Shown piece after piece: positions 53,401-59,910 of a DNA stretch of 64,000 nucleotides (position 1 is its first letter; every line of letters begins with the position of its first letter). Origin of the DNA: Bacillus subtilis subsp. subtilis (GTDB taxonomy: Bacteria; Pseudomonadota; Gammaproteobacteria; Xanthomonadales; Xanthomonadaceae). Below the pieces are notes generated by a model that worked only from the letters and a program-made list of their open reading frames with translations, searched no databases and was not told the DNA's origin. The position numbers and the translations under genes are program-made. The stretch lies in contig JAHREJ010000013.1 of NCBI GenBank assembly GCA_021733645.1, positions 30,624 through 94,623 on the forward strand, given 5' to 3'.

Positions 53401-53734
53401 CATCCAGGCGGCCGCGCAGGCGTGGGTGGACAGTGCGATCTCCAAGACCGCCAACGTCCCCACCGACTACCCGTTCGAGCAGTTCAAGGACATCTACCGC
53501 TACGCCCATCAGCAGGGTTTGAAGGGCTGCACCACCTTCCGCTTCAACCCCGCCGCCTTCCAGGGCGTGCTGGTCAAGGCGGCCGATCTGGAGAACACCA
53601 CCTACCGTTTCGAGCTCGAAGACGGCGCAGTTGTGGAGGTAAAGGGCAACGAACAGATCGAGTACGACGGTCAATTGCACACCGCCGCCAATCTGTTCGA
53701 TGCGCTCAAGGAGGGCTACTACGGCAAGTACTGA
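50453..53734 (+). CDS. nrdJ: Class II (B12-dependent) ribonucleotide reductase catalytic subunit NrdJa, with intein
   Basis: The precursor has 1093 residues; removing residues 325-700 leaves a 717-residue NrdJa. Redox cysteines lie in STINCTVSG (C106) and LKGCTTFRFNP (C1026). The predicted thiyl-radical cysteine in NPCGEQPLPPYG is C701, directly after the intein. The enzyme reduces ribonucleotides to deoxyribonucleotides using adenosylcobalamin and needs no oxygen. The protein ends FDALKEGYYGKY without the Cys-rich tail of full-length NrdJ; that tail is encoded separately at 54990-55727, as in the NrdJa/NrdJb split described in Pseudomonas aeruginosa. Activity depends on protein splicing because the intein separates the radical cysteine from its upstream context. 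Confidence 0.93.
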   Translation: MSPVRLDVVGNDAHPDAVPLQPASQDIWARKYRLTTQQGEPLDADIDATYLRVATALADAEASAPARQYWRERFTWALRHGAIPAGRIISNAGAQAYKPATSTINCTVSGTLDDSMDGILRKVHEAGLTLKAGCGIGYEFSTLRPRGAYVAGAGAHTSGPLSFMDIFDRMCFTIASAGGRRGAQMGTFDVAHPDVREFIRAKREDGRLRQFNLSLLITDAFMQAVDADADWPLVFPLTRAEAAGLDLADPATVQWRDWPTHRNYVVRDDGLVACRVYGHLHARNLWDMIMVSTYDYAEPGFILIDRVNQMNNTWWCEDIRATNPCVTADTWVQTREGPRQVAELVGRPFQARVDGHDYPSTAAGFFLTAHKPVLAVQTRQGHRLRLTADHRVRRVTQRNRWTLHSQWCEAGQLQPGDEVQLHDHRACTDWPGALDHEQGFLLGLLMGDGTVQADAAVLSVWCLAAVANGAPATPTAGVRALMAEALRCARTLPHHADVAGWCRVAGRGEWQLKSAALRDLAWQMGMVPGHKTMTPALEKLSSAACRGFLRGLFDADGRVQGSQATGVSIHLARSGRACLEAVQRMLLRLGMPATLCARRADGPALPLDGHDGQRGHPRQARFELVIGGEGVAGYAARVGFADSDKAAQLTRALARCRGAPDRSGFFATVEAVQPDGVDAVFDVQVPGVHCFDANGLHAHNCGEQPLPPYGACLLGSINLTRFVREPFTDRARFDWEEYKEVVRVFTRMLDNVVEVNGLPLAQQRQEILRKRRHGMGFLGLGSTLAMLRMTYGDPASCIFTGDVAREMAIAGWETGLALAREKGPAPILLETFTVTATMLRQRPEMADDGWRVGQQIQGKVLHARYSRYMQRIAEIAPDLVQALAEVGARFTHHSSIAPTGTISLSLANNASNGIEPSFAHHYSRNVIVAGRNSKDKVDVFSYELLAYRQWINPQAMPFAQDAAAQLPDYFVAADDISPKAHVDIQAAAQAWVDSAISKTANVPTDYPFEQFKDIYRYAHQQGLKGCTTFRFNPAAFQGVLVKAADLENTTYRFELEDGAVVEVKGNEQIEYDGQLHTAANLFDALKEGYYGKY
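51425..52552 (+). mobile_element. LAGLIDADG homing-endonuclease intein in NrdJa
   Basis: In-frame 376-residue insertion with all class 1 intein landmarks. It starts with Cys (C325, CVTADTWVQTREG, block A), has the block B motif LTADHRV (T387, H390), two endonuclease motifs FLLGLLMGDG (440-449) and FLRGLFDADG (548-557), block F VFDVQVPGVHCF, and ends HN (N700) followed by Cys+1 (C701). The catalytic aspartates of both LAGLIDADG motifs are present, so the endonuclease may be active. The insertion point between Pro and Cys of NPCGE is a known intein site in class II reductases. Confidence 0.93.
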
Positions 53735-53781
53735 TGCAACCACGGAAGCTGTTTTAAAGGGGTTTGTTGCACAAGCCCGCG

Positions 53782-53811
53782 TGGCCGCCGGCCCGCATCG
53801 GCCGGCGGCCA
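53782..53811 (+). terminator. 12-bp hairpin after nrdJa
   Basis: TGGCCGCCGGCC and GGCCGGCGGCCA pair perfectly around CGCATC, 47 bp past the nrdJa stop. No T tract follows, so it may be a weak or bidirectional terminator. It separates nrdJa from the histone-like gene. Confidence 0.5.
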
Positions 53812-53915
53812 AGCACAGATGCGACTCACCGGCTGCGACAAGACCGTTCCACGAAGGACCGTGCCGGTATAGCATCGCCAGCGATTTAACTGACCAGGCC
53901 CCTTAGGAGGCAATC

Positions 53916-54902
53916 ATGAGCAACGGTAATGGTGTGACCGCGACCCTGTCGCAGGGCGTCGATGAAGTGAAAGAAGTGGCCGGCAAAGTGGGCGAGACCA
54001 TCGCCACCACCGCTGAAGATGCCGTGGCGTCGGTGAAGAAGACCGTCAAGCGCGCACGCAAGGCTGCCACCACCCAGGTTGCCAAGGTCAAGAAGGCCGT
54101 GCAGAAGGCCGAGAAGACCGTCGCCAAGAAGGCCGACAAGGCCGCCAAGTCGGTTGGCAAGACCCTGGCCAGCGCCAAGAAGAAGCTGGAAGCGGCCAAG
54201 AGCAACGCCAAGGCCGAGGCCGCCGCGCTGAAGAAGCAGGTTGCCAAGAAGAAGGCCGCCGCTGAAAAGGCCGTGACCAAGACCACCAAGGCCGCCAAGA
54301 AGGTTGCCGGCAAGAAGGTCGCCGTAGCCAAGAAGGCCGTGGCCAAGAAGACCGCCGCCGCCAAGAAGGTCGTGGGCAAGAAGGTTGCCGTGGCCAAGAA
54401 GGCCGTGGCCAAGAAGACCGCCACTGCCAAGAAGGTCGTGGGCAAGAAGGCCGCCGTGGCCAAGAAGGCTGTCGGCAAGAAGGTCGCCGTAGCCAAGAAG
54501 GCCGTGGCCAAGAAGACCGCGACCGCCAAGAAGGTCGTTGGCAAGAAGACCGCCGTGGCCAAGAAGACCGTCGGCAAGAAGGTCGCCGTGGCCAAGAAGA
54601 CCGTCGGCAAGAAGGTCGCCGTGGCCAAGAAGGCCGTCGGCAAGAAGACCGCCGCTGCCAAGAAGGTCGTCGGCAAGAAGACTGCCGTTGCCCGCAAGAC
54701 CGTCGGCAAGAAGGTTGCCGTGGCCAAGAAGGCTGTGGCCAGGAAGACCGCGACGGCCAAGAAGGTGGTCGGCAAGAAGGCCGCCGTGGCCAAGAAGGCC
54801 GTGGCCAAGAAGACCGTCGCCCGCAAGGCTGCACCGGCCAAGCGCACCAGCGCTGCCAAGACCGTGGCCCGCAAGGCCCCGGCCAAGCGCGCCCGCAAGT
54901 AA
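53916..54902 (+). CDS. Histone H1-like Lys/Ala-rich repeat protein
   Basis: The 328-residue protein starts behind AGGAGG. Residues ~1-50 are a moderately acidic helical head (SQGVDEVKEVAGKVGETIAT). From ~50 onward it is almost entirely Lys, Ala and Val; residues ~125-295 are tandem copies of units such as GKKVAVAKKAVAKKTA and AKKVVGKKTAVAKK. It resembles the C-terminal tail of eukaryotic histone H1 and bacterial AlgP/HC-like proteins, so binding and compaction of DNA is the likely role. The DNA is correspondingly repetitive (AAGAAGGTCG, GCCAAGAAG). It lies between nrdJa and nrdJb, followed by a hairpin. Confidence 0.88.
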   Translation: MSNGNGVTATLSQGVDEVKEVAGKVGETIATTAEDAVASVKKTVKRARKAATTQVAKVKKAVQKAEKTVAKKADKAAKSVGKTLASAKKKLEAAKSNAKAEAAALKKQVAKKKAAAEKAVTKTTKAAKKVAGKKVAVAKKAVAKKTAAAKKVVGKKVAVAKKAVAKKTATAKKVVGKKAAVAKKAVGKKVAVAKKAVAKKTATAKKVVGKKTAVAKKTVGKKVAVAKKTVGKKVAVAKKAVGKKTAAAKKVVGKKTAVARKTVGKKVAVAKKAVARKTATAKKVVGKKAAVAKKAVAKKTVARKAAPAKRTSAAKTVARKAPAKRARK

Positions 54903-54911
54903 GTCGGTAAA

Positions 54912-54941
54912 CACGGCGCCTGCCTCCGGGCGGGCGCCGTG
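54912..54941 (+). terminator. Hairpin between the histone-like gene and nrdJb
   Basis: CACGGCGCC and GGCGCCGTG pair over 9 bp around a 12-base loop, 9 bp past the histone-like stop. There is no T run; it may reduce read-through into nrdJb or stabilise the upstream mRNA. Confidence 0.45.
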
Positions 54942-54989
54942 ATGCGGTCGCAGATGGGGATCCCCTGCAAGCGCACGAGGAACCGCAGC

Positions 54990-55727
54990 ATGGTTGTCCG
55001 GATCGACCAGAAGATCACCGGCTACGCCGTGGTCCCCACCGGGGAAACCACGCGCCCGGCGGCTGCCGATGCAGCGCCCACCCCCGGTGCCGGCCCGGGC
55101 GACACCATCGTGCAGATGCACGAGCGCATCGAGCGCCCCGAGGTACTGGTCGGCACGACCTACAAGATCAAATCCCCGCTGGTGGAGCACGCCTTCTACG
55201 TGACTCTCAACGACATCGTGCTCAATCCTGGCACCGAACACGAGCTGCGCCGCCCATTTGAAGTGTTCATCAATTCCAAGTCGATGGAGCATTTCCAGTG
55301 GATCGTGGCGCTGACCCGCATCATGTCGGCGGTGTTCCGCAAGGGGGGCGATGTGACCTTCCTGGTGGAGGAAATGAAGGCGGTGTTCGACCCGCGCGGC
55401 GGCTACTACAAGGCCGGTGGCGTCTATATGCCTTCGCTGGTGGCCGAGCTGGGCAGCGTTGTGGAAGCACACCTGAAGTCGATCGGGCTGCTGCACGACC
55501 CCGAATTGAGCGATGCGCAACGCGCGCTGATCGCCACCAAGCGCGAGCAGTACGCGCGGCAGGTGGCCAGCGGCCACACCGCCCCTGCCGAAGACCTCGC
55601 CGTGACCGGCGATGGGGCCAGTTTCCCGCCCAGTGCCAGCTTGTGTCCTGCGTGCAGCAGCAAGGCGCTGGTGCTGCTGGATGGCTGTGCGACGTGCTTG
55701 AACTGCGGCTATTCCAAGTGTGGCTGA
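54990..55727 (+). CDS. Class II ribonucleotide reductase accessory subunit NrdJb (TSCPD plus Cys-rich tail)
   Basis: From ATG 54990 the protein has 245 residues. The central part (YKIKSPLVEHAFYVTLNDIV, FEVFINSKSMEHFQWIVALT, SAVFRKGGDVTFLVEEMKAV) is the TSCPD domain that normally ends full-length NrdJ. The C-terminus holds six cysteines (C219, C222, C233, C236, C239, C244; LCPACSS, CATCLNCGYSKCG), matching the zinc-binding/redox tail that re-reduces the active site of NrdJ. I therefore call it the missing C-terminal half of the reductase at 50453-53734, in trans. In P. aeruginosa the two halves are adjacent; here a histone-like gene lies between them. Confidence 0.87.
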   Translation: MVVRIDQKITGYAVVPTGETTRPAAADAAPTPGAGPGDTIVQMHERIERPEVLVGTTYKIKSPLVEHAFYVTLNDIVLNPGTEHELRRPFEVFINSKSMEHFQWIVALTRIMSAVFRKGGDVTFLVEEMKAVFDPRGGYYKAGGVYMPSLVAELGSVVEAHLKSIGLLHDPELSDAQRALIATKREQYARQVASGHTAPAEDLAVTGDGASFPPSASLCPACSSKALVLLDGCATCLNCGYSKCG

Positions 55728-55868
55728 GGTAACCGGCCGCCCTGGATCGACCGTTCCGCTTGCACAAACCTGAAGCGGTTTACGCAACAGCGGCGCCAGA
55801 AAGTTGGCGCTGGTCATGTAGAGATGGCAGAGTCGGGCTCTCGAAGTCATGGGACGAAGGAACGCCCG

Positions 55869-58124
55869 ATGTATGCCGAAGCCCTCACTGCCGGTCATGC
55901 GCTTGCGCGCCTGCACCAGGACCACCGCCTCATCCGTGTCGATACCGTGCTTGATCCGCAGACCTTCCTGGTCAAGCGGTTCGAGGGCAGCGAACGGGTG
56001 TCCCATCCGTTCACCTATCAGGTGGAGCTGCTGTCGGTGCAACCGCGGCTGGAGCTCAAACAACTGGTTGGCCAGCCGCTGCGGCTCAAGCTGGGCGACG
56101 AATTCGGCGGGCATGGCATCCACGGCTACGTGCGCGAATTTGCCAGCGTCGGCCGCGAGGCGCAGTTCAGCTGCTACCGCGCCGAGATCGCGCCCTGGTT
56201 CGCCTTCCTGGATTACACCAGCAACTGCCGCATCTTCCAGGACATGAACGTGCTGAAGATCGTGGAGACGGTGTTCGCCGATTACCCCGATCTGGCCCGC
56301 TTCGATTACGACCTGGACGCCGGCAAGTTGCCCAGGCTGGCCTACTGCGTGCAGTACAACGAATCGGACTTCGCCTTCGTCTCGCGCCTGCTCGAAGACG
56401 CTGGCATCTATTACAGCTTCCGCCACGATGAAGACGGCCATAGCCTGCTGCTCAGCGACGACTCCACCCTGAGCGTGGCGCTGGGCGAACCGGCGCCGGT
56501 GTACTTCCGCGCCGATCAGGGCGTGCAGCAGCAGACCGGCCTGCACCGCTGGGGCGCGCGCCGCCGGGTGGGGCCGGGCGCGCAGTCGCTGAGCAGCTTC
56601 GATTTCAAGCAGCCTGCCACGCCGCTGCGCGTGGTGCGTGGCAACCAGGCACCGCGCGGCGTGCTACCCGAACTCACCCAGTACCGCTACGACGGCGCGG
56701 CGCGCTTTGCCGACAGCCGCATCGGCGAAGCGCTGGCTGCGGTGCGCAATGAAGAAAGCGCGTGGCCGACCAAGCTGTTCGAATGCGCCGGCAACGCCGC
56801 CGGGCTGCAGGCCGGTGGCTGCTTCACCCTGGAACAGCAGCCTGACTTCATCGGCCGTGGCGCCGAAGACCGGCAATTCTTCGTGGCGCGTCTGCAGCGC
56901 GAAGGGCGCAACAACTTCGCCAGCGATTTCGCCAGCGCCGAGGCGCCCAGCTACGCCGTCGAGGCCGACGTCCTGCGCCGCAAGATTCCCTACCGCCCAT
57001 TGCGGCAGACCCCGTGGCCACGCATGCCCGGCCCGCAGACCGCCACCGTGGTGGGGCCGCCCGGCGAAGAACTGCACGCCGATGCCTACGGCCGGGTGAA
57101 GGTGCAGTTCCACTGGGACCGCAAGGAAGACCGCCGCGACAACGGTGCCGAGAACAGCTCCTGCTGGATCCGCAGCGCCAGCCCGTGGGCCGGCGCGGAC
57201 ATGGGCGGGGTCTCACCGCCGCGCGTGGGCCAGGAAGTGGTGGTGGACTTTCTCGATGGCGACCCGGACCGCCCGATCATCACCGGCCGGGTCTTCAACG
57301 AAGACAACATGCCGCCGTTCGGCCTGGAAGTGAGCGGCCTGAAGTCCAAGACGGTCAAGGGGGCCGGCTGGAACGAGATGACCATGCACGACACCGCCGG
57401 GGGCGAGCTGCTCAACATGCGCGCCCAGCGCGACATGGTCACCACCGTGCTCAACGACCAGAACGCCAGCATCCAGAACAACAAGTCCACCGCCGTGGCG
57501 GTGAACCACAGCATGAGCGTGGGTGCCAACCAGGACATCAGCGTGGGCGCCAACCGTGGCATCAACGTCACCGGCACCGACACCCTGGGCGTCACCGGCA
57601 CCCGTACCACCAACGTCACCGGTGCGGTCACCCAGACCTACCAGTCCGGCCAGACCAAGACCATCGCCGCGGCCGGCTACACCGAAACCATCACCGGCGA
57701 TTTCGGCACCACCCTCACCGGCAACTACACCAGCCAGCGCACCGGCACCTGGAAGGAAACCGTTACCGCCACCTCGCTGCGCCAGGTGATCGGCAAGGTC
57801 ACCCAGGAATACTCGGCCGGCCGCGAAACCACCATCACCGGGTTGGACAAGCGCGGCGTGCAGGGGGCGGTGGAAGACACCAACATCGGCGCGCGCAGCG
57901 TGGGCGTGGACGGCACCTTCGACCATGAAGTCAGCGGCACCCACAGCCAGCTGTCCAACGGTGACATGACCCTGGGCTCGGCCAGCAAGCTGACCGCGGC
58001 GGTGGGCGGGGCCTTCATCGAAATCACCGACGGGGAGATCAAGATTTCCGCGGGCGGCTCGGAAGTGGTCATCAACAGCGGTGGCGTGTCGGTCAACGGC
58101 AGCGAGATCAAACTCAACTGCTGA
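55869..58124 (+). CDS. vgrG: Type VI secretion tip protein VgrG
   Basis: From ATG 55869, with GAAGGAACG just upstream, the protein has 751 residues. The gp27-like region shows FEGSERVSHPFTYQVELLSV and CVQYNESDFAFVSRLLEDAG; the gp5 OB-fold region shows YGRVKVQFHWDRKEDRRDNG, SPWAGADMGGVSPPRVGQEV and FLDGDPDRPIITGRVFNEDN. A beta-helical needle follows (~540-720), rich in Gly/Thr/Asn repeats (VGANQDISVGANRGINVTGT). It caps the Hcp tube and carries effectors. The next three genes are co-directional with short gaps, forming an effector module. Confidence 0.95.
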   Translation: MYAEALTAGHALARLHQDHRLIRVDTVLDPQTFLVKRFEGSERVSHPFTYQVELLSVQPRLELKQLVGQPLRLKLGDEFGGHGIHGYVREFASVGREAQFSCYRAEIAPWFAFLDYTSNCRIFQDMNVLKIVETVFADYPDLARFDYDLDAGKLPRLAYCVQYNESDFAFVSRLLEDAGIYYSFRHDEDGHSLLLSDDSTLSVALGEPAPVYFRADQGVQQQTGLHRWGARRRVGPGAQSLSSFDFKQPATPLRVVRGNQAPRGVLPELTQYRYDGAARFADSRIGEALAAVRNEESAWPTKLFECAGNAAGLQAGGCFTLEQQPDFIGRGAEDRQFFVARLQREGRNNFASDFASAEAPSYAVEADVLRRKIPYRPLRQTPWPRMPGPQTATVVGPPGEELHADAYGRVKVQFHWDRKEDRRDNGAENSSCWIRSASPWAGADMGGVSPPRVGQEVVVDFLDGDPDRPIITGRVFNEDNMPPFGLEVSGLKSKTVKGAGWNEMTMHDTAGGELLNMRAQRDMVTTVLNDQNASIQNNKSTAVAVNHSMSVGANQDISVGANRGINVTGTDTLGVTGTRTTNVTGAVTQTYQSGQTKTIAAAGYTETITGDFGTTLTGNYTSQRTGTWKETVTATSLRQVIGKVTQEYSAGRETTITGLDKRGVQGAVEDTNIGARSVGVDGTFDHEVSGTHSQLSNGDMTLGSASKLTAAVGGAFIEITDGEIKISAGGSEVVINSGGVSVNGSEIKLNC

Positions 58125-58146
58125 CCGGTCCATCGGAGGGACACCC

Positions 58147-59769
58147 ATGCACGACACCCCCATGCTGCGCGGCATCCAGAAACTCAGCGACGCCTGGCTG
58201 GCCGCCGCCGCCGATCCCAGCCGGCGGCTGCTGGTCTGGCGCGTGCCGGCCAACGCCAGCCGCCTGCTGGCCGCGTTCTTCGAGATGCAGCGGCACGACC
58301 AGGGCCGCGACACGCCGGACTACTTCCTGCGCGTGGACACGCCCTATGAGCTGGGCTTCCGCTACAGCCGCGACATCAAGCAGACCCTGCTCGAGCGTTA
58401 CCTGGGCAGCCAGGACGAACTGCGCGGGCAGGGCATTGCGTTGGGTTGGCGCGGCCCGCATGCCGAGCACCCCGACAGTGCCGCCGGCGTGGTGCAGGTA
58501 CTGGACAGCTTCGCCGAGCACCACGGCAACCACCTGCGGTTGCTGGCCGCCGTGCTGGAACCCGAGCGGATGGTGCCCGGCGACGGCTTCGAGCGCTGGC
58601 TGGATGCTGCGCTGGCTGCCGCCCCCGGCGACCGCCTGCGCCTGGTGCTGGTGGACACCGACGAAGACCCGCGCTGGCAGTCGCTGCTGGAGCGCCATGC
58701 CCACGTGGCCGCGCGCATCGCCGCACCGGTGGACATGTTCGACATTGCCCGCGACACCGCCTCGCAGTCCGCCGGCACTGGCGCGGAAGTGCTGTACCGG
58801 CAACTGCTCACCGACCTGATGCTGCTCATCGAGCGCGGCAGCCCGCAGCAGGTGGCCACGCGCGCCGAGCGCGCGCTGGGCCTGGCCCAGCGCCACGGCT
58901 GGCACGACCAGCAATCGGTGGTGCAGATGATGTTGGCCGGCGCCTGGCTCAAGGCCGGCGACCACGGCCAGGCCATCGGCGCCTACCGCCACGCCCGCAG
59001 CGCCGCCGAGACCGCTCGCGGCCACGGCAACCCGGCCGCGCCGGAACTGGTGCTGCAGAGCTGGTTCGGCGAAGCCGGCTGCTGGCTCACTGCCAAAAAT
59101 CCCGAGCGCGCCGCGCAGACCTATCTGCAGGCGTCCACCGCGGCGGCCAGCATCCCGCACCCGATGTTCCAGCTGGAAGGCCAACGCATGGCCGGCTACT
59201 GCCTGCTCCAGCATGGCCAGCGCGAAGAAGCGCGTACCCGGCTGCTGGACGCCATCCGCATCGCCAAGCCCCTCAGCATGCAGGACCGCAAGGCCACCAC
59301 GCTGCCGCAGGCACTGTGGGACCTGCTGCAACTGCAGGACCTGCGCCGCGCCGAAAGGATCCAGCTCACCGCCCCGGTCTACCTCCAACAGACCATCGCG
59401 CTGCATGCGCAGGCCGAAGACGCCGCCGCCACGCTCGGCCCCACGCCCACCCGCCTGCAGCTGGATGTCATCGATGCCCAGCTCCACGCCGGACTGGAGC
59501 AGGTCTTCCATCGCATCCAGCAGGAGCGCGAGCGGCTCATCCAGGGCGGTGACGAATTCTTCCGCAAGATCGTCGCGGTGGGCCGCGACTTCCTCGACCC
59601 GCACTGGAACGGCCTGCCCACCATCGAACACCCGCTCGACCACCAGATCCCGGTCTGGAGCGAACCCCCGGCCATGCAGCCGCTGCCCGACCCCGGCCCG
59701 CTGCTGGCCGGTACCGACCCTGCCCCCGTCGCACCGCCTGCGGCCACCCCTGGAGTTGTTGCCGCATGA
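58147..59769 (+). CDS. TPR-type protein of the VgrG/Rhs module (putative effector adaptor)
   Basis: From ATG 58147, preceded by CGGAGGG, the protein has 540 residues. Residues ~1-200 form an unnamed globular domain (RRLLVWRVPANASRLLAAFF, DTPYELGFRYSRDIKQTLLE, LRLVLVDTDEDPRWQSLLER). Residues ~220-400 are helical pairs resembling tetratricopeptide repeats (GDHGQAIGAYRHARSAAETA, NPERAAQTYLQASTAAASIP, GQREEARTRLLDAIRIAKPL). A helical C-terminal domain and Pro-rich tail end it. It is neither a DUF4123 (Tap) nor a DUF1795 (Eag) adaptor by eye. Its place between vgrG and rhs suggests loading of the Rhs effector; this is inference. Confidence 0.75.
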   Translation: MHDTPMLRGIQKLSDAWLAAAADPSRRLLVWRVPANASRLLAAFFEMQRHDQGRDTPDYFLRVDTPYELGFRYSRDIKQTLLERYLGSQDELRGQGIALGWRGPHAEHPDSAAGVVQVLDSFAEHHGNHLRLLAAVLEPERMVPGDGFERWLDAALAAAPGDRLRLVLVDTDEDPRWQSLLERHAHVAARIAAPVDMFDIARDTASQSAGTGAEVLYRQLLTDLMLLIERGSPQQVATRAERALGLAQRHGWHDQQSVVQMMLAGAWLKAGDHGQAIGAYRHARSAAETARGHGNPAAPELVLQSWFGEAGCWLTAKNPERAAQTYLQASTAAASIPHPMFQLEGQRMAGYCLLQHGQREEARTRLLDAIRIAKPLSMQDRKATTLPQALWDLLQLQDLRRAERIQLTAPVYLQQTIALHAQAEDAAATLGPTPTRLQLDVIDAQLHAGLEQVFHRIQQERERLIQGGDEFFRKIVAVGRDFLDPHWNGLPTIEHPLDHQIPVWSEPPAMQPLPDPGPLLAGTDPAPVAPPAATPGVVAA

Positions 59770-59891
59770 ATACCCGCATTCTGGTCATGACCGTCGCCGT
59801 GCTGCTGGGCATGGCCATCGTGGTGTGGCTCGGCGTGGAGTACCGCGACGAAGTCAAAGCCTTCCTGCGCGCCCTGCTGCGCGCGCTGTAA
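59766..59891 (+). CDS. 41-residue single-pass membrane peptide between the TPR gene and rhs
   Basis: ATG 59766 lies inside the stop of the TPR gene (ATGA overlap) and the frame ends at TAA 59889-59891, 19 bp before the rhs start. The product begins MNTRILVMTVAVLLGMAIVV, a clear transmembrane helix, and continues WLGVEYRDEVKAF to a basic amphipathic end LRALLRAL. The coupled start, tight spacing and sensible composition argue that it is translated. No family is known to me. Possible roles are a membrane-targeting helper for the Rhs effector or a small immunity-like factor. Confidence 0.6.
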   Translation: MNTRILVMTVAVLLGMAIVVWLGVEYRDEVKAFLRALLRAL

Positions 59892-59910
59892 GCAACACAG
59901 GAGTGTTGCC

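Noticed and set aside
50144..53875. A 1243-codon minus-strand open frame opposite nrdJa
   Set aside because: It is the antisense shadow of a high-GC gene with strong third-position bias; it has no recognisable domains and its composition mirrors the NrdJa/intein codons.
55728..55868. Sigma-54 promoter before vgrG
   Set aside because: No TGGCAC-N5-TTGC spacing; nearby GTTGGCGCTGG lacks the -12 element.
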